From the NCBI RefSeq assembly GCF_022808175.1, contig NZ_JALGBX010000026.1, positions 1-64,000 on the forward strand: a stretch of DNA of 64,000 nt, read 5' to 3'. Numbering within the stretch: position 1 is the first letter of the stretch; each line of letters starts with the position of its first letter. The DNA comes from Streptomyces sp. AP-93. GTDB lineage: Bacteria; Actinomycetota; Actinomycetes; Streptomycetales; Streptomycetaceae. This document shows positions 25,653 through 35,232 of the stretch, in pieces. A program made the position numbers and the translations under genes. Under the pieces are notes generated by a model. The model was given only the letters and a program-made list of their open reading frames with translations. It made no database searches and had not been told where the DNA came from.

Positions 25653-28016
25653 ATGCCGGTCCCCCTCCCACCACGCGGCCGGGCCGCCCGGCGGGTGCGC
25701 CGCCGGGTCACCCTGGCCGCGCTGCCCGCGGTCCTGCTCACCCTGGCGGTCGCCGGGGCCGCCCCCGGAGCGACGGATCCCGCCGCCGGAGCCACGGCTC
25801 CCCCCGGCCCGTCCACCGCCCAGGCCCCCGCCCAGCCCCCCGCCGAGTCCCCCGCGCCGTCACCCGCCCGGACCGGTGCGGGACACACCGCGACGCCGCC
25901 CGCGCCCCGGCCGCGGGTCTTCGACGTCGGCCCGGCGCGGGCCTCCCTGCAGCGGCTGCTGCCGCGCCACGCCGGGCAGTTCACGCTGGTGCCCGACACG
26001 GGAGCCGGGCCCGACACGTTCACGCTGTCCGGCACGGCCGGCGCGGTCACCGTCCGGGGTTCCACCGGCGCCACCCTGCTCACCGGGGTCGGCTGGTACC
26101 TGCAGCACGTCGCCGGAGCCGACATCGGCTGGCCCGGCGACAGCATCGGCCTGCTGCCGGCCGAGCTGCCGGCGGTGCCCTCCCCGGTCACCCGCAGCGC
26201 GCGGGTGACGCACCGGTACGCGCTGAACGACACCGACGACGGGTACAGCGGCCCGTACCGCACCTTCGAGGAGCACCAGCGGCAGATCGACCTGCTCGCC
26301 CTGCACGGCATCAACGAGGTGTTCGTACAGGTCGGCGCCGAATACCCGTACTACCGGGCGCTCCAGCGGTTCGGCTACACCGCCGAGGAGCTGCGGGAGT
26401 GGATCCCGGGCCCCGGTCACCAGAGCTGGTGGCTGCTGCAGAACCTGAGCGGCTTCGGCGGTCCGGTGTCCGAGGAACTGATGCGCGGGCGGGCCACGTT
26501 GGGCGGACGGATCGCCGAACAGCTGCGCGGTCTCGGCATGACCCCGGTCCTGCCGGGCTACTTCGGGACGGTGCCGCCGTCCTTCGCCGGGCGCAATCCG
26601 GGCGCGGTGACGGTCGCGCAGGGCGACTGGGCGGGCTTCGACCGGCCCGACTGGCTGGACCCGGTCTCGCCGCCCTTCGCCCAACTGGCCGCCGCGTACT
26701 ACGCCGAGCAGCGCGCGGTGTTCGGGGACAGCACGATGTACCGGATGAGCCCGCTGCACGAGGGCGGGCAGACCGGCTCGGTGGACGTCAAGGCGGCCGC
26801 CGGGGCCGTGCAGCAGGCCCTGTGGGCGGCGCATCCGGGCGCGCTGTGGGCGGTGCTGGGCTGGCAGGACGATCCGACCAAGGAGCTGCTGGCCGGGGTG
26901 GACACCTCGAAGCTGCTGATCCTGGACGGGCTCTCCGACCGGTACAACCGGCTGGACCGCGAGACCCGTTGGGCCGGGACCACGTACGCCATCGGCTCGA
27001 TCTACAACTTCGGCGGGCACACGACGATCGGCGCCAACACCTCCGTGTGGATCGACCGGTTCCAGTCCTGGCGCGCGAAGCCCGACAGTGCGCTGGCCGG
27101 CATCGCCTACATGCCCGAGGCCACCGGGACGAACCCGGCGGCCTTCGACCTCTTCACCGACCTGGCCTGGGAGCCCGGCCCGATCGACCAGCGGAAGTGG
27201 TTCGAGGACTTCGCGGGCCGCCGCTACGGGGCCCCCGACGCCGCGGCCGCCGCGGCCTGGGAGGAGCTGCGCAAGGGACCGTACAGCACCTCCTCGGGGC
27301 TGTGGTCGGAGTCCCAGGACAGCCTGTTCACCGCCCGGCCGAGCCTCACGGCGGTGGGATCGGCCTACTGGAGCCCCAAGGCGATGCGGTATCCGGCGGG
27401 TTCGGTACGCCGGGCCCTGGACCACCTGCTCAAGGTGGACCCCCGGCTGCGCGCCTCCAGCGCCTACCGCTTCGACCTGGTGGACACCACCCGGCAGGCC
27501 CTCGCCAACCACTCCCGGGTCCTGCTGCCCGAGATCAAGACGGCCTACGAGGCCCAGGACCTGGCCCTGTTCCGGGAGCTGACCGCCGACTGGTCCTACC
27601 GGGAGCGGCAGTTGGACGCGCTCGTCGGCTCCGATCCGAACTTCCTGCTCGGCTCCTGGCTGACGGCGGCCCGCTCGCACGGCGCGGACGAGGCCGAGCA
27701 GGACCGGTACGAGTACGACGCCCGCTCGATCCTCAGCGTGTGGGGGCGGCAGAGCACCAGCGAGGGCGGCTTCCTGCACGACTACGCGAACCGTGAATGG
27801 AGCGGCCTGATCAGCGAGTTGTACGCCCGGCGCTGGTCCTCCTACTTCGCCTCGCTGGAGGAGGCCCTGGTGCGGCGCGGCGCGCCGAGGGCGATCGACT
27901 GGCACGCCTTCGAGGACGACTGGGCCCGGCTCACCACCCGCCACCCGGCGCGGCCGAGCGGCGACCCGTACGTCCTGGCGACCGACATCGCCGCCTCCCT
28001 TCCCGAGGTCAACTGA
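25653..28016 (+). CDS. secreted GH89 alpha-N-acetylglucosaminidase
   Basis: A 787-residue NAGLU-family enzyme. Arg-rich signal peptide (ARRVRRRVTLAALPAVLL), a Pro/Ala linker of about 50 residues, the small N-terminal alpha/beta domain, then the barrel with SWWLLQNLSGFGGPVSEEL, YRMSPLHEGGQTGS (catalytic Glu region) and YAIGSIYNFGGHTTIG, ending in the helical C-terminal domain. Removes terminal alpha-GlcNAc. Start chosen at the ATG 25653 preceded by GACGAGGACG; an in-frame ATG at 25554 lacks a ribosome-binding site. Likely expressed with GH27. Confidence 0.88.
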   Translation: MPVPLPPRGRAARRVRRRVTLAALPAVLLTLAVAGAAPGATDPAAGATAPPGPSTAQAPAQPPAESPAPSPARTGAGHTATPPAPRPRVFDVGPARASLQRLLPRHAGQFTLVPDTGAGPDTFTLSGTAGAVTVRGSTGATLLTGVGWYLQHVAGADIGWPGDSIGLLPAELPAVPSPVTRSARVTHRYALNDTDDGYSGPYRTFEEHQRQIDLLALHGINEVFVQVGAEYPYYRALQRFGYTAEELREWIPGPGHQSWWLLQNLSGFGGPVSEELMRGRATLGGRIAEQLRGLGMTPVLPGYFGTVPPSFAGRNPGAVTVAQGDWAGFDRPDWLDPVSPPFAQLAAAYYAEQRAVFGDSTMYRMSPLHEGGQTGSVDVKAAAGAVQQALWAAHPGALWAVLGWQDDPTKELLAGVDTSKLLILDGLSDRYNRLDRETRWAGTTYAIGSIYNFGGHTTIGANTSVWIDRFQSWRAKPDSALAGIAYMPEATGTNPAAFDLFTDLAWEPGPIDQRKWFEDFAGRRYGAPDAAAAAAWEELRKGPYSTSSGLWSESQDSLFTARPSLTAVGSAYWSPKAMRYPAGSVRRALDHLLKVDPRLRASSAYRFDLVDTTRQALANHSRVLLPEIKTAYEAQDLALFRELTADWSYRERQLDALVGSDPNFLLGSWLTAARSHGADEAEQDRYEYDARSILSVWGRQSTSEGGFLHDYANREWSGLISELYARRWSSYFASLEEALVRRGAPRAIDWHAFEDDWARLTTRHPARPSGDPYVLATDIAASLPEVN

Positions 28017-28241
28017 CCTACACCACAGGGGGGATGGGGACCTCCCGATGCGGCGCCGCTCACCCTCCGGCGGGAAGCTCCCCACCCGCCCGGGGGACAA
28101 CCGGGTGGACCGGCCGCCGCTCCGGCGCGGTGCCGGGTTCACTGAAGGGAACTGACGGAAGCGGATCAGGGGCGGTCACCGGAACCATCATCCGGCGACC
28201 GCCCTTTCCGACGCCGCCATCGCCGCCGGAAGGACCCCGCC

Positions 28242-28529
28242 ATGACCGAGCCCGACCCGCACCGCACCTCGGCGACGCTGGAGCTGCTGACGCTCCTCAC
28301 CGGCGGGGGCACCGCGCCCGCGACCGCCGCCCTGCCCGCCACCGCGCCCGCCACCCTGTCCCCCACCGGCCGGTTACGCCCGCCCGCGGAGCCGGAGCCT
28401 GAGCAGCAGCTGCGCCGCCGCTCCGATCTGCGGGAGCGGCTCACCGACGGGATCGTGGAACTGCGCAAGCGGCGGCAGACCGCCCGCCCGCCCCAGGCGC
28501 GGACCACTGGTTCGGAGGCACCCTGGTAG
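28242..28529 (+). CDS. small hypothetical protein
   Basis: A 95-residue Pro/Ala/Glu-rich protein with a basic C-terminal helix (RRRSDLRERLTDGIVELRKRR). GGAAGGA 8 nt before the ATG supports the start. No domain recognised and no membrane segment. The 225 bp before it (28017-28241) hold no gene that I can support. Confidence 0.5.
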   Translation: MTEPDPHRTSATLELLTLLTGGGTAPATAALPATAPATLSPTGRLRPPAEPEPEQQLRRRSDLRERLTDGIVELRKRRQTARPPQARTTGSEAPW

Positions 28530-28552
28530 CTGAGGCACCCTGGTAGCTGGGG
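28512..28552. repeat. 17-bp tandem duplication
   Basis: AGGCACCCTGGTAGCTG occurs twice head to tail across the stop codon of the small hypothetical gene; the first copy contains its stop. Confidence 0.8.
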
Positions 28553-28588
28553 GCACATCCCACCGAGCGGGGCGGGCGGTGACTCCGC

Positions 28589-30184
28589 ATGATCCGTACG
28601 AAGGCGGGGCGGGCCGGCGCCGGAAGGCGGGGCCGGGCCGCGCTCGGCGCCGTCAGCGGACTGCTCGCCGCCTTCGCCGGGCTCGCCCTGGCCCAGCTGG
28701 CCGCGGCGGCCGTACGGCCCGAGGCCGTCCCGGTCACCGCCGTCGGCGGGGCCGTGGTCGACCGCACCCCGGCCGCCGTCAGGGAGTGGGCGATCCGCCA
28801 GTTCGGTACGGCCGACAAGCTGGTCCTGACCCTGGGCATCGGCGCCGTGCTGGCCGCCGTGGCGATCGTGGCCGGGCTGCTCGCCGTACGCCGCCCCGCC
28901 GCGGGCACGGCGCTCGCGGCCGCCTTCGGCGTGCTCGGCGCGGCGGCCGCGCTCAGCCGGCCGGAGGCCGCCTGGCAGGACGCACTGCCCTCGCTGGTGG
29001 GCGGGTTCGCGGCCGCAGCGGTGCTGTACCTGCTGGTCAGAGCCATCCCCCGGCCCACGACGCGGACCTCCGGAGCCGGCCCGCCCGGGGCCATGGACCG
29101 GCGTGGCTTCGGCCGCCTCGCCGTCGCCACCCTGGCCCTGTCGGCCGGGGCCGGGTACGCCGGGCGGCGGCTCGGCGCCTTCGGGGACGCGGGAGCCACG
29201 GCTTCGCGGGCCGGGCTCGTCCTTCCGCCGCCCGCCGTGGCGGCCCCGCCCGTACCGGCCGGGTCGGACCTGCGGATCCCCGGGGCCTCCCGCTTCATCA
29301 CCCCCAACCAGGCGTTCTACCGGGTGGACACCGCGCTGGTCGTCCCGCGCGTGGACGCGGACAGCTGGCGGCTGCGCGTGCACGGCGACGGGGTCTCCAG
29401 GCCTCTCACCCTCAGCCTGCGGGAGCTGCTGGCCCGCCCCCTGGTCGAGCACGACGTCACCCTCACCTGTGTGTCGAACGAGGTCGGCGGCCCGTACGCG
29501 GGCAATGCCCGCTGGCTGGGCGTGCGCCTCGCCGATCTGCTCCGCGAGGCGGGGGTGCGGCCACCGTCCCAGGGCGGCCGCGCCGACCAGCTCGTGGCGC
29601 GCTCGGTGGACGGGATGACCCTCGGCACCCCCGTCGAGGCCGTGATGGACGGCCGGGAGGCGCTGCTGGCCGTGGGGATGAACGGCGAGCCGCTCCCCTT
29701 CCGGCACGGCTTCCCCGTCCGGATGATCGTGCCGGGCCTGTACGGGTACGTCTCCGCGTGCAAGTGGCTGCGCGAGCTGCGGCTGACCACCTTCGCCGCG
29801 TACGACGCGTACTGGGTGCGCCGCTCCTGGGCGCAGCAGGCTCCGGTCAAGACCCAGTCGCGCATCGACACCCCGCGCTCCTTCGCCGAGGTCGCGGCGG
29901 GCCGGGTGGCCGTCGCCGGGGTGGCGTGGGCGCAGCACCGGGGCATCGCGCGGGTCGAGGTACGGGTGGACGCGGGCGCGTGGCGGGAGGCCCGGCTCGG
30001 GGCGGCGGACGGCGACGACACCTGGCGCCAGTGGGTGTGGATCTGGGAGGCGGCTCCGGGCGGGCACACCCTGGAGGTCCGGGCCACGGACCGCACGGGC
30101 GCCGTGCAGACGGGGGAACGCGCCGGAACCCTCCCCGACGGGGCCACCGGATGGCACGCGGTGACGGTCCGGGTCCGGGGCTAG
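28589..30184 (+). CDS. membrane-anchored sulfite-oxidase-family molybdoenzyme
   Basis: A 531-residue protein. The first 160 residues hold four membrane segments. After a Tat-like MDRRGFGRLAVATL segment comes an oxidoreductase molybdopterin domain: FITPNQAFYRVDTALVVPRV, the Mo-ligand Cys in TLTCVSNEVGGPYAGNARW, FPVRMIVPGLYGYVSACKWL, and a C-terminal Mo-co dimerisation domain (VEVRVDAGAWREARL). It probably acts outside the membrane on an S- or N-oxide or sulfite; electron partner unknown. ATG at 28589 with a weak ribosome-binding site. Confidence 0.85.
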   Translation: MIRTKAGRAGAGRRGRAALGAVSGLLAAFAGLALAQLAAAAVRPEAVPVTAVGGAVVDRTPAAVREWAIRQFGTADKLVLTLGIGAVLAAVAIVAGLLAVRRPAAGTALAAAFGVLGAAAALSRPEAAWQDALPSLVGGFAAAAVLYLLVRAIPRPTTRTSGAGPPGAMDRRGFGRLAVATLALSAGAGYAGRRLGAFGDAGATASRAGLVLPPPAVAAPPVPAGSDLRIPGASRFITPNQAFYRVDTALVVPRVDADSWRLRVHGDGVSRPLTLSLRELLARPLVEHDVTLTCVSNEVGGPYAGNARWLGVRLADLLREAGVRPPSQGGRADQLVARSVDGMTLGTPVEAVMDGREALLAVGMNGEPLPFRHGFPVRMIVPGLYGYVSACKWLRELRLTTFAAYDAYWVRRSWAQQAPVKTQSRIDTPRSFAEVAAGRVAVAGVAWAQHRGIARVEVRVDAGAWREARLGAADGDDTWRQWVWIWEAAPGGHTLEVRATDRTGAVQTGERAGTLPDGATGWHAVTVRVRG

Positions 30185-30219
30185 GGCCTGCCTTTCGGGT
30201 CTCGCCGGTCAGGCCCGTG

Positions 30220-31236
30220 TCAGCAGGCGACGGCCGGGCCCTCGCCCGCCGTGCCCTCGGCCGGGCAGACCATGGCGGCCGGACCGGCCGCGGCGCGGGC
30301 CTCGTGGAGGAGGCCGGGCGGGGTGGCGGCGCTGAGGGTCCAGACGACGGCGCCGCCCGCGGGCTGCTCCGGGACGGCCGCCAACAGGTCCCTCAGGTCG
30401 GCCCCGGCGGTCTGCGGGTACGGGAGGTGGAGCGTCTCGTAGCGCACCGGGGCGGTGTCCACCGGGAGGATCCGGATCCGGCGGCGGTCGCCGCCCGGGT
30501 CCGGGTCCGCGGCGGGGCCTTCGATCAGCAGCTCGGTGAAACCGCGCCCGCCCGGCTCTGAGGGGCCGCGGGCGTGCGTGTTGCCCGGGTAGGCGGCGAA
30601 GGCGGCGGCGCCGGGGACCAGCCGGTGGTGGACGTGGCCCAGCGCCCAGTAGTCGTATCCGGTGCGGGCCAGTGCCCGGGGGTCGGCCGGTGCGCAGATC
30701 CGGCGGCTCCAGGCACCGTGCAGGCTGGTGTGCAGCAGTCCTATGTTCACGGCGCCGGGTATCGCGCGGGGGAAGCCTGCGGCGAGGTCGCGGCGCTCGT
30801 CGGGCACCGCCACCGACTGGCCGTGGACGGTGATGCCGAGGTCGGGCCAGGTCACCGACTCGGGGGCGTCGGCGCCGAGCCAGCGCACCGAGGGCGGGAG
30901 GTTCAGTTTGTGCGGCAGCGGGGTCTCGGCGTCGTGGTTGCCCGAGACGATCACGGTGCGCAGGCCGGCCTCGTGGAAGGCGCCGAGGGCGTCCTGGCAG
31001 GCGGCCAGCGCCCGGGCGTCGGCGTGGCGGCGGTCGAAGACGTCGCCGGCGATGAGCACCGCGTCGTAGCCGCCCTCGACGATGCGGCGCACGGCCGCGC
31101 TCAGGGCCTCGTACGGGGCTTCGCGCCGGTCTATCGCGGGCGCCCCGGGGTAGTCCGCCAGGCCGCGCAGGGCGGAACCTATGTGCAGGTCGGCCAGGTG
31201 GGCCACGCGTATCGGCGCGGGCGCGGAGGTGTTCAC
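30220..31236 (-). CDS. SbcD-like metallophosphoesterase (DNA repair exonuclease family)
   Basis: A 338-residue calcineurin-like phosphoesterase with all metal motifs: HLADLHIGS, IAGDVFDRR, VSGNHDAE, LLHTSL and GHVHHR. It resembles the nuclease subunit of SbcCD/Mre11, but no SbcC ATPase is adjacent. GTG at 31234-31236 overlaps the stop of the CYTH-like gene (GTGA), so the two are co-translated. Confidence 0.82.
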   Translation of the reverse strand: MNTSAPAPIRVAHLADLHIGSALRGLADYPGAPAIDRREAPYEALSAAVRRIVEGGYDAVLIAGDVFDRRHADARALAACQDALGAFHEAGLRTVIVSGNHDAETPLPHKLNLPPSVRWLGADAPESVTWPDLGITVHGQSVAVPDERRDLAAGFPRAIPGAVNIGLLHTSLHGAWSRRICAPADPRALARTGYDYWALGHVHHRLVPGAAAFAAYPGNTHARGPSEPGGRGFTELLIEGPAADPDPGGDRRRIRILPVDTAPVRYETLHLPYPQTAGADLRDLLAAVPEQPAGGAVVWTLSAATPPGLLHEARAAAGPAAMVCPAEGTAGEGPAVAC

Positions 31237-32024
31237 GGGCCGAGGATGAGCTCGGTCTTGAAGGCGTCCCGCTCCAGCAGCCAGCCCTCGGCGCGGAGCT
31301 TGCCCATCAGGTCGGAGCGCAGCTCGACCGCGTCGCGCAGGGTGCGCCCCTTGGCGGTGATCTCGGCGAACCAGGTCAGCTCGCCGGAGGCGGTCCGCAG
31401 CCGGCTGACTTGCGTCTCCATCGCGTGATCGAGCATCCGGCCAGGATAGTTGGCCTGTCTTACGGGACCGTGGAGCCGAGATGAAGCGGTGACCGACTCC
31501 GCCCAACCGGCAGGTTTCGCACCCCACTTGGCGAGCTTTCCGGGAAGGCGGTCCAGGACGAGGGCGCGGGAGGCGTCGAGCCCCGGCAGTTCGCCGGGCG
31601 CCAGGCCCGGGACCGGCCGGCACTTCTTGTTGGTGAAGTCGAGGGTGGCGCGGGTGTGGCTGAGGTTGACCTGGACGGTGTAATTGCCGTCGCCCGCGCA
31701 GAAGTTGTGCCCGGAGGCCCGGTCCATGACGCGCCGCACGGCGGCCGGGTCCGTGCCGTCGCCCTCGATGTCGAAGCGGGCCTTGTAGGCGAGGCGGATC
31801 CGGTTCTCGTCGTCGTGGCGCCGGATGCGGACGATCCAGCCCTGCCCGTTCAGGCTGCGCCCGGCGTCGTCCATGTACTGGGCGACCTCCGTCCGGGCGG
31901 GTGCGCCGAGTGACAGCGCCGCGGCCGCGGCGACCGTGGGCAGGCCGTCGGCGTCGAGCACCCGGTCCGGGTCGACCAGCAGCTTGACCTGGTAGCCCGC
32001 GCGCGACGGCGCCACCGGCGACAT
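31233..32024 (-). CDS. CYTH-like domain protein
   Basis: About 263 residues. YQVKLLVDPDRVL, QYMDDAGRSLNGQGWIVRIRR and IRLAYKARF follow the order of strands in the CYTH/triphosphate tunnel fold (a short ExExK-like strand, then a cationic barrel), although the ExExK motif is weak. The role may be binding or hydrolysis of a polyphosphate ligand. Upstream in-frame ATGs at 32099 and 32114 are possible starts and would add a basic tail. Coupled to the SbcD-like gene. Confidence 0.6.
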   Translation of the reverse strand: MSPVAPSRAGYQVKLLVDPDRVLDADGLPTVAAAAALSLGAPARTEVAQYMDDAGRSLNGQGWIVRIRRHDDENRIRLAYKARFDIEGDGTDPAAVRRVMDRASGHNFCAGDGNYTVQVNLSHTRATLDFTNKKCRPVPGLAPGELPGLDASRALVLDRLPGKLAKWGAKPAGWAESVTASSRLHGPVRQANYPGRMLDHAMETQVSRLRTASGELTWFAEITAKGRTLRDAVELRSDLMGKLRAEGWLLERDAFKTELILGP

Positions 32025-32243
32025 CCCGGCTCGCGTGCCGGAACGAATCCGGCGACTCGTCGCTTTCGTGATTTTCCGTGTTTTCCGCGTGTTCCGCATA
32101 TCCCCGTCGATCATGCCTCATACGACACCAGCCCGCCCGAAAGCCCCGGAACCGCGCAGGTGAACAGGCGGTGAATCTACCGCAGGACCAAGGTCCTGAC
32201 CTGCGAGGTCTCCCGGCCCCCCGGTTCGGGATCTTCGCCGTGC

Positions 32244-32286
32244 GTTCACGCCAGATAAGGATCGTAGATTGTGAATGCATTCACAA
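32244..32286 (+). promoter_or_regulatory. promoter with perfect 18-bp operator
   Basis: TTGTGAATGCATTCACAA (32269-32286) is an exact palindrome, 30 bp before the membrane protein start. It overlaps the downstream edge of a TAGATT -10 candidate (32265-32270), so binding should block initiation. The decamer ATCGTAGATT recurs at 32995-33004 before the next gene. Confidence 0.7.
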
Positions 32287-32315
32287 GATCCCGGCAACGG
32301 ACAAAGGTGCACGTC

Positions 32316-32900
32316 ATGGCCACTCTGCTCACCCCTTCCCGCAAGACCACCGCCACCGGCCCGGCCGCCGGCGCGACCGGAGGTGAGAGCGGGGGCGAGA
32401 GCGGTCCCACACTCGCCCTCCCGGCCCGCATCGCCCTCGCCGCCCTCCGCCTCCTGGTCGCCTGGACCTTCATCTGGCCCTTCCTGGACAAGCTGTTCGG
32501 GCTCGGATTCAGCACTCCGTCGGCCAAGTCCGTCCTCAACGGCGGCTCGCCGACCGAAGGGTTCCTGCTGCACGGGACGAAGGGCCCCTTCGCTCACACC
32601 TTCGACTCGGTAGCCGGCGCCGGCTGGCTTGACCTGATCTTCATGACGGGCCTGCTCGGCATCGGCCTGGCCTTCCTGCTCGGCATCGGCACGCGGATCG
32701 CCGCCGCGTCCTGCGCCCTGATGATGGGCTTCATGTGGCTCGTCACGATGCTGCCCGCGACCAACCCGCTGACCGACGACCACTGGATCCTCGCGGTGGG
32801 CGGCGCGGTCGTGGCCACGACCGCCGCGGGCAACCACTTCGGGCTCGGCCGGGCCTGGCGCCGGACCGCGCTCGTCCGCCGGTACCGCTTCCTCATCTGA
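32316..32900 (+). CDS. DoxX-like small membrane protein
   Basis: A 194-residue protein with four membrane segments (LRLLVAWTFIWPFLDKLFGL; GWLDLIFMTGLLGIGLAFLL; AAASCALMMGFMWLVTMLPA; WILAVGGAVVATTAAG), the architecture of the DoxX/thiosulfate-quinone-oxidoreductase family. ATG at 32316 with AAAGG upstream; an in-frame ATG at 32271 lies inside the operator. Likely controlled by the 18-bp palindrome. Function unknown. Confidence 0.7.
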   Translation: MATLLTPSRKTTATGPAAGATGGESGGESGPTLALPARIALAALRLLVAWTFIWPFLDKLFGLGFSTPSAKSVLNGGSPTEGFLLHGTKGPFAHTFDSVAGAGWLDLIFMTGLLGIGLAFLLGIGTRIAAASCALMMGFMWLVTMLPATNPLTDDHWILAVGGAVVATTAAGNHFGLGRAWRRTALVRRYRFLI

Positions 32901-32994
32901 GACCGGCTCCCCGTCCGACACCTCCCCCCGTCCCGGGTCCGACCTTCCCGGGTCCGACACGATGCGCGCCGCCCCGTCCCCCGGGCGGTGCGCA

Positions 32995-33057
32995 TCGTAG
33001 ATTTGGCGTATTGTCCGGAATTCTCCATCATTCCGTCGCACGCCAGGAGTCGGCGCA
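32995..33057 (+). promoter_or_regulatory. promoter of the esterase gene
   Basis: ATCGTAGATT at 32995-33004 matches the decamer upstream of the preceding gene, giving a TAGATT -10 candidate. AGGAG about 8 nt before the GTG is the ribosome-binding site. No copy of the 18-bp operator is present here. Confidence 0.4.
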
Positions 33058-34128
33058 GTGGAGCTGACCAGCACGTCGTTCCTCGTCACGCTGATCGTCG
33101 TCACCGCACTCGCGATGATCGCCGCCCTGCTCCTGTGGAACCGGATCCCCGGCCCGGGCTGGGTGCGCTGGCCGTCCCGGCTGCTGATGATCGGCTTGTG
33201 CCAGCTCACCGCCATCTGCGTGGTGGCCACCTGGATCAACGGGAGCTACGGCCTCTACTCCTCCTGGGACGACCTGCTGGGCACCGACACCGGGCAGAAC
33301 GACTCCGCCATGACCGGGCCGCCGCTGGGGCGGGCCAAGTTCGCCCTGGGCGGCGACGGGACCCGCACCACGTACTTCCGCGGCTCCCACTCGAAGCTCG
33401 CCGGGCAGGTCATCGTGTGGACCCCTCCGGAGTACGACGCACCGGGCGCGGACAAGACCCGGTTCCCCGTGCTGATGCTGCTGCACGGCTATCCGGGCTC
33501 GCCCCGCTCCTGGATCGACATCGGCGACATGCCCGGCGCGCTGGAGCAGCTCGTCCAGCTGGGGGCGGCGCACCCCTTCATCCTGGTGATCCCCGACCTG
33601 TACCCCGGAGGGGTGAACACCGACTGCACGGACACCCCGCAGCGGAAGGTGGCGACCTGGCTCGCCGAGGACGTGCCGGATCTGGTCGCCAAGAACTTCC
33701 GCACGCTCCCCGAGCCCAAGGGCTGGGGGCTGATGGGCATTTCCACCGGGGCCTTCTGCGCGGCCAAGCTGCCGCTCCAGTACCCGAAGGCGTTCCGGGC
33801 GGGCGCCGCCCTGGACCCGGATCCGCTGACCGGGGACCCGGAGGTGCTGTCCGATCCCGTGCTGCGGGAGCGCAACAGCCCGATGTGGCTGGTCCAGCAC
33901 GAGAAGAATACGGACGTCGGGCTGTTCCTGGCCACGTCCGCTCAGGACAAGGACAGCCCGCCGCAGCAGCTGACCGACTTCACCAGGGCGGCCCAGAACT
34001 CCGGAGTCCGGGTCAAGACCCTGGTCCGCCCTCAGGGCGGGCACAACTTCCAGACCTGGATCGCGATGTACCCCGACGCCCTGGGGTGGCTGAGCACGGA
34101 GATCTCACCGCCGGGCGAAGCCCCGTAG
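33058..34128 (+). CDS. membrane-anchored esterase of the alpha/beta-hydrolase fold
   Basis: A 356-residue protein. Two N-terminal hydrophobic segments (SFLVTLIVVTALAMIAALLL; LLMIGLCQLTAICVVATWI) anchor a putative-esterase (antigen-85-like) domain: FPVLMLLHGYPGSP, nucleophile elbow MGISTGAF, and a His in PQGGHNFQTW. GTG start. The catalytic domain is probably extracytoplasmic and may act on lipids or acyl sugars. Confidence 0.82.
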   Translation: MELTSTSFLVTLIVVTALAMIAALLLWNRIPGPGWVRWPSRLLMIGLCQLTAICVVATWINGSYGLYSSWDDLLGTDTGQNDSAMTGPPLGRAKFALGGDGTRTTYFRGSHSKLAGQVIVWTPPEYDAPGADKTRFPVLMLLHGYPGSPRSWIDIGDMPGALEQLVQLGAAHPFILVIPDLYPGGVNTDCTDTPQRKVATWLAEDVPDLVAKNFRTLPEPKGWGLMGISTGAFCAAKLPLQYPKAFRAGAALDPDPLTGDPEVLSDPVLRERNSPMWLVQHEKNTDVGLFLATSAQDKDSPPQQLTDFTRAAQNSGVRVKTLVRPQGGHNFQTWIAMYPDALGWLSTEISPPGEAP

Positions 34129-34287
34129 GAGGAGGGGAAGCGACTCCACGCTGTTGCCGATGAAGCTGCGCCGGTGCGGGAGTTCGGCTTCGGGGGCCGG
34201 TTGTTCAAGGCCGGGCCCGCCCGTCCCGGGAATCCGCAGGCGCGCCGCACCGCCCGCGCCGCACGCGGGCGTCGTAGGGTCGCGGTC

Positions 34288-35217
34288 ATGGTGCAGGAAG
34301 CAGCACGGCGGACACTCGAAGGCAAGGTCGCCCTGGTGGCCGGGGCGACCCGCGGCGCGGGCAGAGGCATCGCGGTCGAGCTGGGGGCACGGGGCGCGAC
34401 CGTGTACGTGAGCGGGCGCAGTACGCGGGGCAGGCGCTCGGAGTACGACCGGCCCGAGACGATCGAGGAGACGGCCGAGCTGGTCACGGCGGCGGGCGGA
34501 CAGGGAATCGCGGTGGTCGCGGACCACCTGGTGCCCGGACAGGTCGAGGCGCTGGTCGGGCGGATCGACGCCGAGCAGGGCCGCCTCGACGTGCTGGTGA
34601 ACGACATCTGGGGCGGCGAGCGGCTCTTCGAGTGGGAGAGCACGGTCTGGGAACACGACCTCGAGAACGGGCTGCGGCTGCTGCGACTGGCCGTGGAGAC
34701 CCACGCGGTGACAAGCCACTACGCGCTCCCCCTGCTGCTGCGCGAGCCGGGCGGGCTGGTGGTGGAGATGACGGACGGCACGGCGGAGTACAACGCGAGC
34801 CGCTACCGGGTCTCCTTCTTCTACGACATCGCCAAGTCGGCGGTGCTGCGCATGGCGTTCGCACTCGGACACGAGGTGGGCCCGCGCGGAGCGACGGCGG
34901 TGGCCCTGACCCCGGGCTGGCTCCGGTCGGAGATGATGCTCGACAACTTCGGTGTCACCGAGGCGAACTGGCGGGACGCACTGACGAAGGTCCCGCACTT
35001 CGGCATCTCGGAGACCCCGTTCTACGTCGGCCGCGCGGTCGCGGCCCTGGCCGGCGACCCGGAACTGTCCCGCTGGAACGGGCAGTCGCTCTCCAGCGGA
35101 CAGCTCGCGCGGGTCTACGGCTTCACGGACGTGGACGGCAGCCGGCCGGACGCCTGGCGGTACATGGTCGAGGTGCAGGACCCGGGCCTCCCGGCGGACC
35201 CCGGCGGCTACCGGTAG
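34288..35217 (+). CDS. short-chain dehydrogenase/reductase
   Basis: A 309-residue Rossmann oxidoreductase. NAD(P)-binding glycine motif GATRGAGRGIA, then SGRSTRGRR (basic residues favour NADPH), VLVNDIWGGE and the catalytic YDIAK (YxxxK). The NDIWGGE variant of the usual NNAG motif is shared by a known SDR subgroup. ATG at 34288 is the only start that fits the glycine motif spacing. Confidence 0.85.
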   Translation: MVQEAARRTLEGKVALVAGATRGAGRGIAVELGARGATVYVSGRSTRGRRSEYDRPETIEETAELVTAAGGQGIAVVADHLVPGQVEALVGRIDAEQGRLDVLVNDIWGGERLFEWESTVWEHDLENGLRLLRLAVETHAVTSHYALPLLLREPGGLVVEMTDGTAEYNASRYRVSFFYDIAKSAVLRMAFALGHEVGPRGATAVALTPGWLRSEMMLDNFGVTEANWRDALTKVPHFGISETPFYVGRAVAALAGDPELSRWNGQSLSSGQLARVYGFTDVDGSRPDAWRYMVEVQDPGLPADPGGYR

Positions 35218-35232
35218 GGCCTGCCCCTCGGG

